A DNA stretch of 64,000 nucleotides from Phycisphaerales bacterium Planc_01 (GCA_001603075.1 LVBB01000139.1:141506-205505), one strand, 5' to 3'. Positions 1-8,085 are shown, numbered from the stretch's first letter. Notes: generated by a model from the letters alone, not told the origin. Program-made: numbers and translations.

Positions 1-128
1 GCAAGCTGCCCAGCACGAATTGCTTCCGCCCTGAATGCGCGAGCACAGCCAGCAACGACCGGAACATCGCCAAGTTGGCGGAGGTTGTTTCGGACTGCTT
101 GTGGCACCTTCTGTATGTTCTTCTTCAT
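1..128 (-). CDS. Partial unknown protein, third gene of the macro/ART operon
   Basis: An open frame begins at an ATG at 126-128 (minus strand) and runs off the left edge without a stop, so only the first 42 residues are visible (MKKNIQKVPQAVRNNLRQLG...). A good Shine-Dalgarno (AGGAGA) sits about 7 nt upstream, which makes the start credible despite the short length. It follows the ART-like gene by about 88 bp on the same strand and could be the third member of that operon. The visible part is basic and has no recognisable motif, so no function is proposed. It could equally be an unrelated downstream gene. Confidence 0.55.
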   Translation of the reverse strand, partial: MKKNIQKVPQAVRNNLRQLGDVPVVAGCARAFRAEAIRAGQL

Positions 129-216
129 CTCGTTCTCCTGCGGTTCGCTGAGCGAACGTCGGGCGTGTGCCGCGCGCCGCGGGTGGCGACTAACCACGCC
201 GCTCTTGTTGACAGTC

Positions 217-606
217 TCATTTCCATCCGAAGAACTTCTTCACTCCAGCGACCACGTGACAGACTATACATGACACCGCCGTAGGGCACTTCGGGACCGG
301 TCCTCCGTCAAGATACTTGATACGTGAATCCCACTCAGCGAGCATGTAGACGTGTTCCCTGCAGTGCTGCAGTACTTCCTCAGGTATATCGAACTTCAGA
401 TATGCCTCAACCCGTGTGAAAATGTCCAGGCGCCTCCAGCAGTATGCGACGGTCCACGCCCTGCACTTGTCGGGCGTAATATCGGTGAAGTACCAACCGC
501 GCCCGTATGCTGCATCCATTGTCGTCCAAGGGTCCGATGCGTTTATGGTACGGGTACGCGTGATCTCGTTGAAGGCGTCCATGGATGTGTAATGGTGCAG
601 GATCAT
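217..606 (-). CDS. HYD1-type ADP-ribosyltransferase-like protein
   Basis: This 129-residue protein has the features of the Tox-ART-HYD1 family, small NAD+-dependent ADP-ribosyltransferase folds known from polymorphic toxins and conflict systems. An N-terminal LHHYTS motif (residues 3-8) supplies the NAD-binding His. A YGRGWYFTDI segment (34-43) matches the second conserved block with its aromatic residues. A beta strand AYLKFDIPEE (68-77) corresponds to the third block; the catalytic acidic residue cannot be assigned by eye. There is no signal peptide, so it is probably cytoplasmic. The ATG has a GGAG about 6 nt upstream. It starts 13 bp after the stop of the TM-macro gene, indicating co-transcription. 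Family assignment is from motif memory, and activity and target are unknown. It could be a toxin, a signal-generating enzyme or a modifier of the macro partner. Confidence 0.7.
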   Translation of the reverse strand: MILHHYTSMDAFNEITRTRTINASDPWTTMDAAYGRGWYFTDITPDKCRAWTVAYCWRRLDIFTRVEAYLKFDIPEEVLQHCREHVYMLAEWDSRIKYLDGGPVPKCPTAVSCIVCHVVAGVKKFFGWK

Positions 607-619
607 CTTGGGCTCCGTT

Positions 620-1501
620 TCATAGGGCGATGATTTGGCGCAATTCCTGAGATTGATTCAACACGTCAACGTCCTTCGGGGGGACGATCACGCAGACGGC
701 GTGAATATGGTGATGCGTCCTGGCGAAGTGCAGAAGCGCGAGTATGAGGAAGAGCAAGGCGAGACCGCGATCCACTCCACCATGCCCGCTCCCCAGAATA
801 GGGATGTGCAGGGTGTCTATTCTCTGGTTCGATGACACCTTAAAAATCTCCTCTACACAACGGCATATGACCTGCGGACTGCTGACGATGCCACAACCCG
901 GCGCGCGAATCGTTGACGCCGTGAGGACCACCTTAAGTGGCTTCGCGAACTCCTCGGACAGAATGATTGTTGTCCCTGGCGGAAACTGCCCGTCCTTGTC
1001 TGGCGAGATGCCTCTTGCGTCAAGGGCCTTCCGAAAGTCGGTGGGGAGATCTGCAAGACGGTCAGGGAACCTCGCTGTGAAGAAGGCGCCGAGTGCGGAC
1101 CGCCTATCGGTCGCGCAATCATCAACAAAAGTCGTATTGCATGGAAGAACAACTGCCGAGTTCCGCGATGTGTCCTGCAATCCTTGGATCTCGCCGACCT
1201 TGAGTTCTATGCTGATTCCACCGCAGCGAATCGTGCTGCCATTTTCCAGATCGAGGCGTTTGCGTGTTGTGTCAACGGTCCGCGTGACGTAGAACAGGAC
1301 CGCGCTGATGACGGCAAGGGCGAAGCCTGATCCGAGCATGATCCAATGAACCTGGCCGTCAATGGCGAGGCCACTCGCCCTATCGTAGCGTACGAATGCG
1401 CCGACAAGCAGGAGCAGGCCTGCGATACACAAGACATTTGTAAGAGGTGCGAGCAAGACTGCCTTCGCATCCGAAAGGACATCTTCGATCCACTTCAGCA
1501 C
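620..1501 (-). CDS. Two-TM + macro-domain protein (type II Thoeris ThsA-like effector)
   Basis: This 293-residue membrane protein has two N-terminal hydrophobic helices (about 14-37 and 52-73) and then a cytoplasmic macro-like domain (about 95-275). Visible macro features are the strand ISIELKVGEI (96-105), VVLPCNTTFVDD (117-128), and a GxGxGG-like phosphate-binding loop PILGSGHGG (234-242). TM-TM-macro with this NTTFVDD...PILGSG signature is the layout of type II Thoeris ThsA effectors, where the macro domain senses a TIR-made ADP-ribose conjugate and the helices attack the membrane. The start is a GTG with a strong AGGAGG 8 nt upstream. No TIR (ThsB) gene is visible; its close neighbour is an ART-like gene. 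The architecture is clear, but the role as an NAD-derived signal effector is inference from the family. Confidence 0.75.
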   Translation of the reverse strand: MLKWIEDVLSDAKAVLLAPLTNVLCIAGLLLLVGAFVRYDRASGLAIDGQVHWIMLGSGFALAVISAVLFYVTRTVDTTRKRLDLENGSTIRCGGISIELKVGEIQGLQDTSRNSAVVLPCNTTFVDDCATDRRSALGAFFTARFPDRLADLPTDFRKALDARGISPDKDGQFPPGTTIILSEEFAKPLKVVLTASTIRAPGCGIVSSPQVICRCVEEIFKVSSNQRIDTLHIPILGSGHGGVDRGLALLFLILALLHFARTHHHIHAVCVIVPPKDVDVLNQSQELRQIIAL

Positions 1502-2039
1502 GCGTTCGACCTCCTATGCACTTTCCCGCACACTCCGGCTCATTTGTCGCACGTTTGGGCGTCACAACTTCCTGGGAGAGTATTATGGCCCCAACGGAGC
1601 GGGAATACCAGGGAAAAACGGCGCATGAAAGCGGTGCTTCCGCACGAAGGGCAGATCAGCGTTGAATCTGCGGGTGGGGTCTTGGCGGGAGCGGTGCGGT
1701 TTGGCGTTGTTCGGGTCTCGCATGAATCCCTCCGTGGGCGCTTTAACACAGGCGCGCTTGGATCCGCATGGGCTAAAAGCCCATCCTACGATTCGTTCGG
1801 GTGAAGGCGGTTGGGGGCCGCGTTCGCCCGCTCGGTATATGTGTAACGACGCCGGCTGTTTCGCTTCGAACCCGGCGTCGATTGGCGTCGTCAAATCCGA
1901 GAAACCATCCCCAAACGCTGTCGCGTTTGAGGCTGCCACACATCCGTTCCAGTATTCCGACATTCCCTCCGTTGCGCGGGCAAGATGCGCACGCAACGCG
2001 CGGCCATGACGCCGACAGCCGCGTTGTCTTACGCGTGCG
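1502..2039. other. Gene-free stretch upstream of the macro/ART operon
   Basis: About 540 bp without a credible gene. Open frames crossing it on both strands have low-quality composition and no ribosome-binding site. It must hold the promoter of the minus-strand macro/ART operon (SD at about 1511-1516) and the 3' end of the dnaK transcript. A run of TTCC-like repeats at about 1945-1970 resembles the ATTCC-rich sequence between glpK and glpF. Confidence 0.5.
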
Positions 2040-3968
2040 TCAGTTGTCCTTGGCTTCGAACTCGGCGTCGATCACGTCGTCGCCGCCTTTGCGTTTGACC
2101 TCGCCTTCCTGCGGCGGGGTTTTGGGCTGCGACGGCTGGGCGCCTGCAGCCGCCTGCTTCTTGGCCGCCTCTTCGTAGAGGACCTTGCCGAGTTCCTGGC
2201 CGGTCTCGCTGAGGTTCTCGAGGGCCTTCTTGATCGCGGCCGGATCGTCGCCCTTGACGACCTCTTTGAGGTTGTTGACGGCGTTCTCGATCTTGCCGCG
2301 AGTGTCGGCCGAGACCTTCTCGCCATGCTCCTTGAGCGTCTTCTCCGTCGAGTAGACCAACTGGTCCGCCTGGTTCTTCAGGTCCACGACCTCTCGCCGC
2401 TTCTTGTCCTCTGCGGCGTGCGATTCGGCCTCGTGCGTCATCCGGCTGATCTCCTCCTCGTTCAGGCCGGAACTCGACTTGATCACGATCGACTGCTGCT
2501 TGCCGGTCCCCAGGTCCTTGGCCGAGACGTTCAGGATGCCGTTGGCGTCGATGTCGAAGGCGACTTCGATCTGCGGGATGCCGCGCGGCGCCGGCGGCAG
2601 ATCCGTGAGTTGGAACCGGCCCAGCGTCCGGTTGTCCCGGGCGAACTCGCGCTCGCCCTGCAGGACGTGGATGTCCACCGTCGTCTGGCTGTCGGCCGCG
2701 GTGGAGAAGACCTCCTTCTTGCTGGTCGGGATCGTCGTGTTGCGATCGATCAGCTTGGTCATCACGCCGCCGAGCGTCTCGACGCCCAGCGAAAGCGGCG
2801 TAACGTCCAGCAGCAGGATGTCTTTGACGCCCGCGTCGCCGGCCAGGACGGCGCCCTGGATCGCGGCGCCGAGCGCGACGACCTCGTCGGGATTGAGGCT
2901 CTTGTTCGGCTCTTTGCCGAAGATCTCCTTGGCGATGGCCTGGACCTTCGGAATCCTCGTCGAGCCGCCGACCAGGAGCACCTCGGCAATGTCCTTTGGA
3001 TCGAGCTTGGCGTCCTCGATTGCCTTGAGGCAGGGGCGTCTGAGCCGCTCGAAGACCGGCTCGACCAGCGACTCGAACTTGCTCCGCGTGATGGTGATCT
3101 GCAGGTGCTTGGGGCCGGAGGCGTCGGCGGTGATGAACGGCAGATTGACCGTCGATTCGACCTGGGTGCTCAGCTCGCACTTGGCCTTCTCGGCGGCCTC
3201 TTTCAGACGCTGATGGGCCATGGGGTCCTGGCGAAGGTCGATCCCCTCGGTCTTTTTGAACTCGTCGGCCAGGTAGTTGATGAGGACGGCGTCGAGGTCG
3301 TCGCCGCCGAGGTGGGTGTCGCCGTTGGTGCTGAGGACCTCGAAGACGTTGTCGCCGATGTCGAGAATGGAGATGTCGAAGGTGCCGCCGCCGAAGTCAA
3401 AGACGGCGACTTTTTCGTTCTTCTTCTTTTCCAGGCCGTACGCGAGGGCCGCCGCGGTCGGCTCGTTGATGATCCGCTCGACCTCAAGGCCGGCGATCTT
3501 GCCGGCGTCCTTCGTCGCCTGCCGCTGGGAATCGTTGAAGTACGCCGGAACCGTGATGACGGCCTTCTCGACCTTCTCGCCAAGGTAGTCCTCGGCGGTC
3601 TTCTTGAGGTCCTGGAGGATCATGGCCGAGACCTCCGGCGGGGTGTACTCCTTGCCACGGACGTCAACCTTCACCAGTTCGTTGGGCCCGCCGGTAATCG
3701 CATAGGGAACGATCTTCTCTTCCGAGGCGACCTCATTGTGCCGCCGCCCCATGAAACGCTTGATCGAGAACACCGTATTTTCGGGATTGGTCACCTGCTG
3801 ATGCTTGGCGATTTGGCCGACCAGCCGCTCGCCCTTGTCCGTGAAGCCAACCACGGATGGGGTCAGGCGGGAGCCGGAGGCGTTCACCAGCACCTTTGGC
3901 GAAGAGCCCTCCATCACCGCCACCACGGAGTTGGTTGTCCCGAGGTCAATTCCGATAATCTTAGCCAT
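2040..3968 (-). CDS. dnaK: Molecular chaperone DnaK (Hsp70)
   Basis: ATP-dependent Hsp70 chaperone that binds unfolded polypeptides with DnaJ and GrpE. The 642-residue length is standard. The N-terminal ATPase domain starts [13 protein letters not shown], has the second phosphate motif [12 protein letters not shown], and continues to about residue 385. The linker ([13 protein letters not shown]) and the beta substrate-binding domain follow, then the helical lid and an acidic low-complexity tail ending [12 protein letters not shown]. The start chosen is [10 protein letters not shown] at 3968, which has AAGGA 8-10 nt upstream; an in-frame start 33 nt further out adds only atypical residues. It stands alone: grpE and dnaJ are not adjacent. 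No CIRCE inverted repeat could be seen upstream. Confidence 0.97.
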   Translation of the reverse strand: MAKIIGIDLGTTNSVVAVMEGSSPKVLVNASGSRLTPSVVGFTDKGERLVGQIAKHQQVTNPENTVFSIKRFMGRRHNEVASEEKIVPYAITGGPNELVKVDVRGKEYTPPEVSAMILQDLKKTAEDYLGEKVEKAVITVPAYFNDSQRQATKDAGKIAGLEVERIINEPTAAALAYGLEKKKNEKVAVFDFGGGTFDISILDIGDNVFEVLSTNGDTHLGGDDLDAVLINYLADEFKKTEGIDLRQDPMAHQRLKEAAEKAKCELSTQVESTVNLPFITADASGPKHLQITITRSKFESLVEPVFERLRRPCLKAIEDAKLDPKDIAEVLLVGGSTRIPKVQAIAKEIFGKEPNKSLNPDEVVALGAAIQGAVLAGDAGVKDILLLDVTPLSLGVETLGGVMTKLIDRNTTIPTSKKEVFSTAADSQTTVDIHVLQGEREFARDNRTLGRFQLTDLPPAPRGIPQIEVAFDIDANGILNVSAKDLGTGKQQSIVIKSSSGLNEEEISRMTHEAESHAAEDKKRREVVDLKNQADQLVYSTEKTLKEHGEKVSADTRGKIENAVNNLKEVVKGDDPAAIKKALENLSETGQELGKVLYEEAAKKQAAAGAQPSQPKTPPQEGEVKRKGGDDVIDAEFEAKDN

Positions 3969-4256
3969 CGCAAACGTCCTTTCCTTGGTACCGAATCGCA
4001 TTGGAGCATTTCAGCAAGTGCGATCCGCCCAGCGAACCGCGCATGAGAAACCATCTATCGCCCAGAGGAAGTTGCAAAAGTCGTGCCAGCACCTTTCGCG
4101 CCGCACCGCCAATCACTTAACCTATTGCCTGAAACCGCTTTACAGTCCAGCCCCCTCTGTCGCAAGAGACCGCGAGTGCAGCGGGCAAGCCCCCGAATTG
4201 TCACGTTTCGTGCCATTTTGGCAGGGCTTCTCGCGGGCGCTGACTCCCTCTGTGCG

Positions 4257-4289
4257 GAGCCGGCCGGGCGATCCGGCTCGGCGGTTTTT
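4257..4289 (+). terminator. Terminator-like GC hairpin + T run with no upstream gene
   Basis: A 7-bp stem GAGCCGG/CCGGCTC (4257-4263 with 4273-4279) is followed within 5 nt by a T5 run (4284-4288). It has the form of an intrinsic terminator on the plus strand, yet no plus-strand gene precedes it in the window. It could end a small RNA from the dnaK-tRNA gap, or be chance. Confidence 0.4.
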
Positions 4290-4292
4290 CGT

Positions 4293-4322
4293 TTGCCCGC
4301 CCCCCGGCCTGCCTCCTATAAT
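4293..4322 (+). promoter_or_regulatory. Candidate sigma-70 promoter for tRNA-Leu and downstream genes
   Basis: A perfect -10 hexamer TATAAT (4317-4322) is preceded, with an 18-bp spacer, by a weak -35 TTGCCC (4293-4298). It lies about 125 bp upstream of the tRNA-Leu gene. TATAAT is rare by chance in DNA this GC-rich. Confidence 0.45.
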
Positions 4323-4445
4323 ACGGCGTCCAGCGAATCGCAGGGAGCTGTGACGATGTACCCGTGGAAGGTCGCGGATCGCTCTGGGGCCTGGGCGACC
4401 TTCGGACCAGGACGAAACAATTGCACGATCGTAGCATAGCGCCTC

Positions 4446-4528
4446 GGCCGAGTGGCGGAATGGCAGACGCTGGGGACTTAAAATCCCCTGCCCGCAAGGG
4501 CGTGTGGGTTCAAATCCCACCTCGGCTA
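4446..4528 (+). tRNA. tRNA-Leu (anticodon UAA)
   Basis: A complete 83-nt class II tRNA can be folded. The acceptor stem is GGCCGAG with CTCGGCT (first pair G-U) and discriminator A at 4528. The anticodon stem GGGGA/TCCCC has loop CTTAAAA, giving anticodon TAA (reads UUA). The long variable arm is GCCCGCAAGGGC and the T arm GTGGG-TTCAAAT-CCCAC. The large variable arm and anticodon identify leucine. The 3' CCA is not encoded. The next gene starts 92 bp downstream on the same strand. Confidence 0.95.
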
Positions 4529-4620
4529 TTCTGCGGCCGGTGCCGGAGAGCATCGCCCGTCGCGGCCGCGCCGCAACGTCAGGAAACAGACGATCGAGCA
4601 GCAATTGGAGAAGCTAAGTC

Positions 4621-5952
4621 ATGACGCAAAAGGATCTTAGACTCATCGACGCCGATCAGCCCAACCTCTACCGCCAGACGTTTCCCTACAGCGAATTCCC
4701 CAAAGTCGTCTTCGACCACGAGCGAGTGGAATACGAGATACCAGAGAAGATCTGGATCACCGATACGACGTTCCGCGACGGCCAGCAAGCCAAGCCCCCG
4801 TTCACGCCCGAGCAAGTCCTCCGCATCTATGACCTCCTGCACGAGATCGACGGGGGGACCGGGCTGATCCGCCAGTGCGAGTTCTTCCTGTACTCCGAGC
4901 GGGACCGCAAGGCCGTCGAATTGTGCCAGGAGCGGGGCTATGAATACCCTGAAATCACGGGGTGGATTCGCGCGGTGGCCGCTGATTTCAAGCTGGTTTC
5001 GCAGATGGGCCTCAAGGAGACCGGCATCCTGACCTCGGCCAGCGACTACCATATCTTCCTCAAGCTGCGCAAGACCCGGTCGCAGGCCCTGAACGGCTAT
5101 CTGGACATCGTCAAGGCGGCGCTGGATAGCGGGGTTCGCCCGCGCTGCCACTTCGAGGACATCACACGGGCCGATTTCGAAGGTTTCGTGCTTCCGTTCG
5201 CCAACGAACTGCTCAAGATCGGCGATCAGTACAACCAGCCGGTGAAGATTCGCCTTTGCGATACGCTTGGCTTCGGGCTCCCGTGGCCCGGCGTCGCTTT
5301 GCCCCGCAGCGTGCCGAAGCTGGTGCAGGGCCTCCGCAAGATCGGGGTGGCCGCCGAGCAACTCGAATGGCACGGACACAACGATTTCCACAAGGTGCTC
5401 GTGGACGCCTCGACCGCCTGGCTCTACGGCTGCTGCGCGGCCAATGCGGCGATCTTTGGCTGCGGCGAGCGGACCGGCAATCCGCCGCTCGAAGCCCTGG
5501 TCGTCGAGCACGCCCAGCTCAAGGGGATGACCAGCGGCGTCAACTACGCCGCGATCACCGAGCTGGCCGAGTACGTACGCAAGGAAATGCATTTCGAGAT
5601 TCCGCGAAACTATCCGCTCGTCGGACGCGATTTCAACGTGACGCGGGCCGGTATCCACGCCGACGGCCTGCTCAAGAACGAAGAGATCTACAACTGTTTC
5701 GACACGGAGAAGCTGCTGAAGCGCTCGGTCGGCGTGGCCATCACCGACAAGACCGGTGCCGCGGGCATCAAGCACTGGGTCGAGGCGCATTACGACATTC
5801 AGATCGCCAAACACGACCCGCGCATCGTGAAGATCAAAGACCTGATCGACGCCGAGTATGCCGCCGATCGCGTCTCGGTGATCTCGGACGACGAGATGTT
5901 CGCCTGGGTTCATGAGGTTTTCGGGACCGACGTCCCCGCCCTGCGGCAGTAG
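4621..5952 (+). CDS. DRE-TIM acyl-CoA condensing enzyme (Re-citrate / homocitrate synthase-like)
   Basis: This 443-residue enzyme belongs to the isopropylmalate/homocitrate/Re-citrate synthase superfamily, which condenses acetyl-CoA with a 2-oxo acid. The catalytic and metal-binding DxTFRDGQQ motif is at residues 48-56 (DTTFRDGQQ), and the metal-binding HGHND motif lies in EWHGHNDFHK. The closing GCGERTGN-PPLEAL block is intact. The C-terminal leucine-sensing domain of LeuA is absent. Extended strings such as FPYSEFPKVVFD and RQCEFFLYSERD are those I associate with the subgroup that includes anaerobe Re-citrate synthases (often mislabelled 2-isopropylmalate synthase), but this subgroup call is from memory. 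SD GGAGAAGC precedes the ATG. No leucine or lysine biosynthesis genes flank it, so a stand-alone citrate-forming role is plausible. Confidence 0.85.
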   Translation: MTQKDLRLIDADQPNLYRQTFPYSEFPKVVFDHERVEYEIPEKIWITDTTFRDGQQAKPPFTPEQVLRIYDLLHEIDGGTGLIRQCEFFLYSERDRKAVELCQERGYEYPEITGWIRAVAADFKLVSQMGLKETGILTSASDYHIFLKLRKTRSQALNGYLDIVKAALDSGVRPRCHFEDITRADFEGFVLPFANELLKIGDQYNQPVKIRLCDTLGFGLPWPGVALPRSVPKLVQGLRKIGVAAEQLEWHGHNDFHKVLVDASTAWLYGCCAANAAIFGCGERTGNPPLEALVVEHAQLKGMTSGVNYAAITELAEYVRKEMHFEIPRNYPLVGRDFNVTRAGIHADGLLKNEEIYNCFDTEKLLKRSVGVAITDKTGAAGIKHWVEAHYDIQIAKHDPRIVKIKDLIDAEYAADRVSVISDDEMFAWVHEVFGTDVPALRQ

Positions 5953-6004
5953 GAATCCGCAGGGTCAGTCCGTCTGATTGCTGATTCCTGGCGATTTTCG
6001 GCTC

Positions 6005-6766
6005 ATGGATGAGATCAAAGCCGTATTGTTCGATCTGGGGGAGACCCTGCTGACCTTCGGCAAGCTGGCCACCACCCGGCTGATTCTGCAGGGCGCGCGG
6101 TCGTCGCATGACTACTTGCGTCAGCGGGGCCAGCCCGTCGGCCGCTTCGCCGGGTACTTCCTGCGCTATCTCGTGCGTTTGCGCCTGCGGTATTTCCTGG
6201 CCGAGTTCCGGGGCAAAGACTTCGACTCGCTGGCCCTGTTGCAGGAGATCGGCCGCAAAGAAGGCATCGACTTGTCTCGAACAGAGTGGGAAGAGGTGAT
6301 CTGGCGATGGTATGAGCCGCTCAGCGTCCTGGCGCAGATCGAGCCGGGCCTGCACGAGACGCTGACGAAGCTGACCGAATCGGGCCTCAAGCTCGGCATC
6401 GTCTCGAACACGTTCGTAAATCGCGCCTCTCTCGACAGGCAGTTGGCCGACCTCGGCCTGCTCGATTTCTTTCCCATGCGGCTGTACTCCTATGAACTGG
6501 CGATGCGCAAGCCCGATCCGCGCCTGTTCCGCATCGCGGCCGAGCGAATCGGCGAGGCCCCGGAGCGCATTCTTTTCGTCGGCGACCGCATCGATCTGGA
6601 CGCCCGGCCCGCCCTGGCCTGCGGCATGGCCGCCGCATTGAAGGACGCCTACACCAATCGAGGCAAGGCGACCCCGCCTGAAGCACATCGGATACGCCAT
6701 CTATCGGAGTTGCCCGCACTGATCGAACGCATCAATTCCCACGTCACGCAGGTCAGTCCGCTCTGA
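6005..6766 (+). CDS. HAD-superfamily hydrolase
   Basis: A 253-residue haloacid dehalogenase-like phosphatase with the four HAD motifs: I FDLGETLL (nucleophile Asp near residue 9), II GIVSNTF, III the Lys in RKPDPRLF, and IV FVGDRIDLDARP. A helical cap of about 110 residues between motifs I and II marks subclass IA, typical of small-molecule phosphatases. The ATG at 6005 starts right at motif I, whereas an upstream in-frame TTG (5978) would add nine atypical residues. It follows the citrate synthase-like gene by 52 bp and may share its transcript. The substrate cannot be inferred. Confidence 0.88.
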   Translation: MDEIKAVLFDLGETLLTFGKLATTRLILQGARSSHDYLRQRGQPVGRFAGYFLRYLVRLRLRYFLAEFRGKDFDSLALLQEIGRKEGIDLSRTEWEEVIWRWYEPLSVLAQIEPGLHETLTKLTESGLKLGIVSNTFVNRASLDRQLADLGLLDFFPMRLYSYELAMRKPDPRLFRIAAERIGEAPERILFVGDRIDLDARPALACGMAAALKDAYTNRGKATPPEAHRIRHLSELPALIERINSHVTQVSPL

Positions 6767-6970
6767 AAAGGACTTCCATGCCCATAGGATGATCGGGGGG
6801 CTCCTGGATGCTTTTTTCTGTACTTCTCTGGCTGTCAATACACTACTGCTGTACTGGCATTTTAGTCGTTCTTCTTCTTTTTCCATGCAGTTTCAAGTTG
6901 CTTTTGCCGATCTCTCGGAGTAGACTATCCGTAGGAGGGATTGAGCGTGAGAGTGCAGGAAATGCAGGAT

Positions 6971-7038
6971 ATACCCGCCAGCGATCCTTAGTGGTCGCTG
7001 GTTTGTGATACCCGCCAGCGATCCTTAGTGGTCGCTGG
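6971..7038 (+). repeat. Two tandem 31-bp hairpin repeats (37-bp period)
   Basis: Two perfect 31-bp copies lie at 6971-7001 and 7008-7038, separated by 6 bp. Each contains a perfect inverted repeat CCAGCGA/TCGCTGG (6978-6984 with 6995-7001; 7015-7021 with 7032-7038) enclosing a 10-nt loop. They sit directly upstream of the NYN putative RNase gene, and the second copy is followed by a T7 run. Tandem short RNA repeats ending in a terminator before an endoribonuclease gene is the layout of type III toxin-antitoxin loci. An attenuator or a dispersed palindromic element are alternatives. Confidence 0.8.
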
Positions 7039-7048
7039 CTCTTTTTTT
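7015..7048 (+). terminator. Intrinsic terminator formed by the second repeat
   Basis: The second hairpin (CCAGCGA/TCGCTGG, 7-bp stem) is followed after CTC by seven Ts (7042-7048), the standard form of an intrinsic terminator. It ends 15 nt before the NYN start codon, so transcripts reaching the NYN gene must read through it. Confidence 0.7.
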
Positions 7049-7062
7049 GAGCGAGGCAAAGC

Positions 7063-7542
7063 ATGAACAGATACGCGGTCTTCATTGACGGGGGATACGC
7101 CAAGAATCAGGAGAGATTGCGCACGTACTATTACGACTGCCCGCCGTTCGTAGGGGCACCTCCCTCCGCTGACGAGCGGGAGCGAAAAGCGAAGTTCGAC
7201 CGTTTTACGGCAATGCTCGACCGGGAATCGCGATTCCAGGTGCGTCTTGGGCGCCTCGCGAAACGCTACAACAATGATGGGTCCGACCGATACGAACAGA
7301 AGATGGTCGATATCCTCCTGGCCGTTGATCTTGTTCAGCTCAGCGTTGGACATCAAATCCAGAGGGCCGTGTTATTGGCTAACGACAGCGATTTCGTTCC
7401 GGCAATTGAGATAGCCAAGAACGCCGGCACAGTCGTCGAACTGTACTATCTGGAACAGATCAAGCCGTATTCCGGCCTGCGTGCCGCTTGCGATGATTGT
7501 ATTCCTATCGACGCATCTATCGTAAGGCAAATCGCCGTCTGA
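7063..7542 (+). CDS. NYN-domain (PIN-like) putative ribonuclease
   Basis: A 159-residue single-domain protein of the NYN/LabA (DUF88) PIN-like nuclease family. Acidic metal-binding positions are visible in order: FIDGGYAK (Asp9 with a following Asn), the central KMVDILLAVDLVQL, and the late LLANDSDFVPAI, which is the hallmark NYN strand. Known members are Mg-dependent RNases of RNA decay or toxin systems. No extra domain or membrane segment is present. A GAGG lies about 7 nt before the ATG. Two tandem RNA hairpins and a terminator lie immediately upstream, which suggests attenuation or an RNA antitoxin. It is flanked by a HAD hydrolase gene and trxA with no sign of an operon. Nuclease activity is inferred from the family. 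Confidence 0.82.
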   Translation: MNRYAVFIDGGYAKNQERLRTYYYDCPPFVGAPPSADERERKAKFDRFTAMLDRESRFQVRLGRLAKRYNNDGSDRYEQKMVDILLAVDLVQLSVGHQIQRAVLLANDSDFVPAIEIAKNAGTVVELYYLEQIKPYSGLRAACDDCIPIDASIVRQIAV

Positions 7543-7713
7543 CCGAAGATGCAGCACGTCGCATCACCCCAGGTGCGTTCAGATTCCGTGTTCTGCTTGC
7601 CGTTCAACGCGACAAGAGTGAGTCCAAAGTCCGTTGACACACGTCGGCTTCCCTCATAGTATCGCGGCTCAACAACTCATTCGATGAACGCCTTATCTTC
7701 GAGGAGAACACCG

Positions 7714-8058
7714 ATGGCAGCAGGCAAAACGATTGACGTAACCGACGCCGATTTCGCCAGTGAGGTCCTGGAATCGGACGTTCCAGTGGTCGTGGACTTC
7801 TGGGCGCCGTGGTGCGGTCCATGCCGGATGGCGGCGCCGGTGCTCGAGAAAGTCGCCGACGAATACGATGGAAGAGCGAAGGTCTGCAAAGTCAATATCG
7901 ACGACGAGCGCGAGGTGGCGACCCAATTCGGGATCATGAGCATTCCCACGCTGTTCGTGTTTGACGACGGGCAGCTCGTCGACCAGATCACCGGGATCAC
8001 CCCGAACTTCGAAGCCGACCTGAAGAAGAAACTCGACGCGGCACTCGCGGCGCAGTAG
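7714..8058 (+). CDS. trxA: Thioredoxin
   Basis: A 114-residue cytoplasmic thioredoxin. The active-site WCGPC motif is in [14 protein letters not shown], the cis-proline is in MSIPTLFVF, and the length is typical. The ATG at 7714 is preceded by GAGGAG at 7 nt; an upstream in-frame ATG at 7684 would add an atypical basic segment. It transfers electrons from thioredoxin reductase to ribonucleotide reductase, peroxiredoxins and other targets. The reductase gene begins 27 bp downstream on the same strand, so the pair very probably forms an operon. Confidence 0.95.
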   Translation: MAAGKTIDVTDADFASEVLESDVPVVVDFWAPWCGPCRMAAPVLEKVADEYDGRAKVCKVNIDDEREVATQFGIMSIPTLFVFDDGQLVDQITGITPNFEADLKKKLDAALAAQ

Positions 8059-8085
8059 ATCTTATCGGTCTGTCCTGGAGACACC

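Larger units (their letters stand above)
4002..4445. other. Intergenic region between dnaK and tRNA-Leu
   Basis: About 440 bp without a gene. It holds the 5' region of dnaK on the minus strand and, on the plus strand, a terminator-like hairpin (4257-4289) directly followed by a promoter-like -35/-10 pair (4293-4322). No plus-strand coding region ends at that hairpin. Confidence 0.5.
6767..7062. other. Leader region of the NYN gene
   Basis: About 300 bp without a gene. The left half is comparatively AT-rich for this window and shows no coding signal. The right end holds two tandem hairpin repeats and a T tract immediately before the NYN gene (see separate entries). Confidence 0.55.

Noticed and set aside
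620..1501. Complete Thoeris system
   Set aside because: The effector-like protein is present, but no TIR protein is visible within the window, so calling a full Thoeris locus is not supported.
1583..1996. A 137-codon minus-strand frame upstream of the macro/ART operon
   Set aside because: No SD, no domain, low-quality composition; better explained as intergenic sequence.
3969..4140. CIRCE/HrcA operator or a heat-shock promoter upstream of dnaK
   Set aside because: No TTAGCACTC-type inverted repeat and no convincing sigma-32 hexamers could be found.
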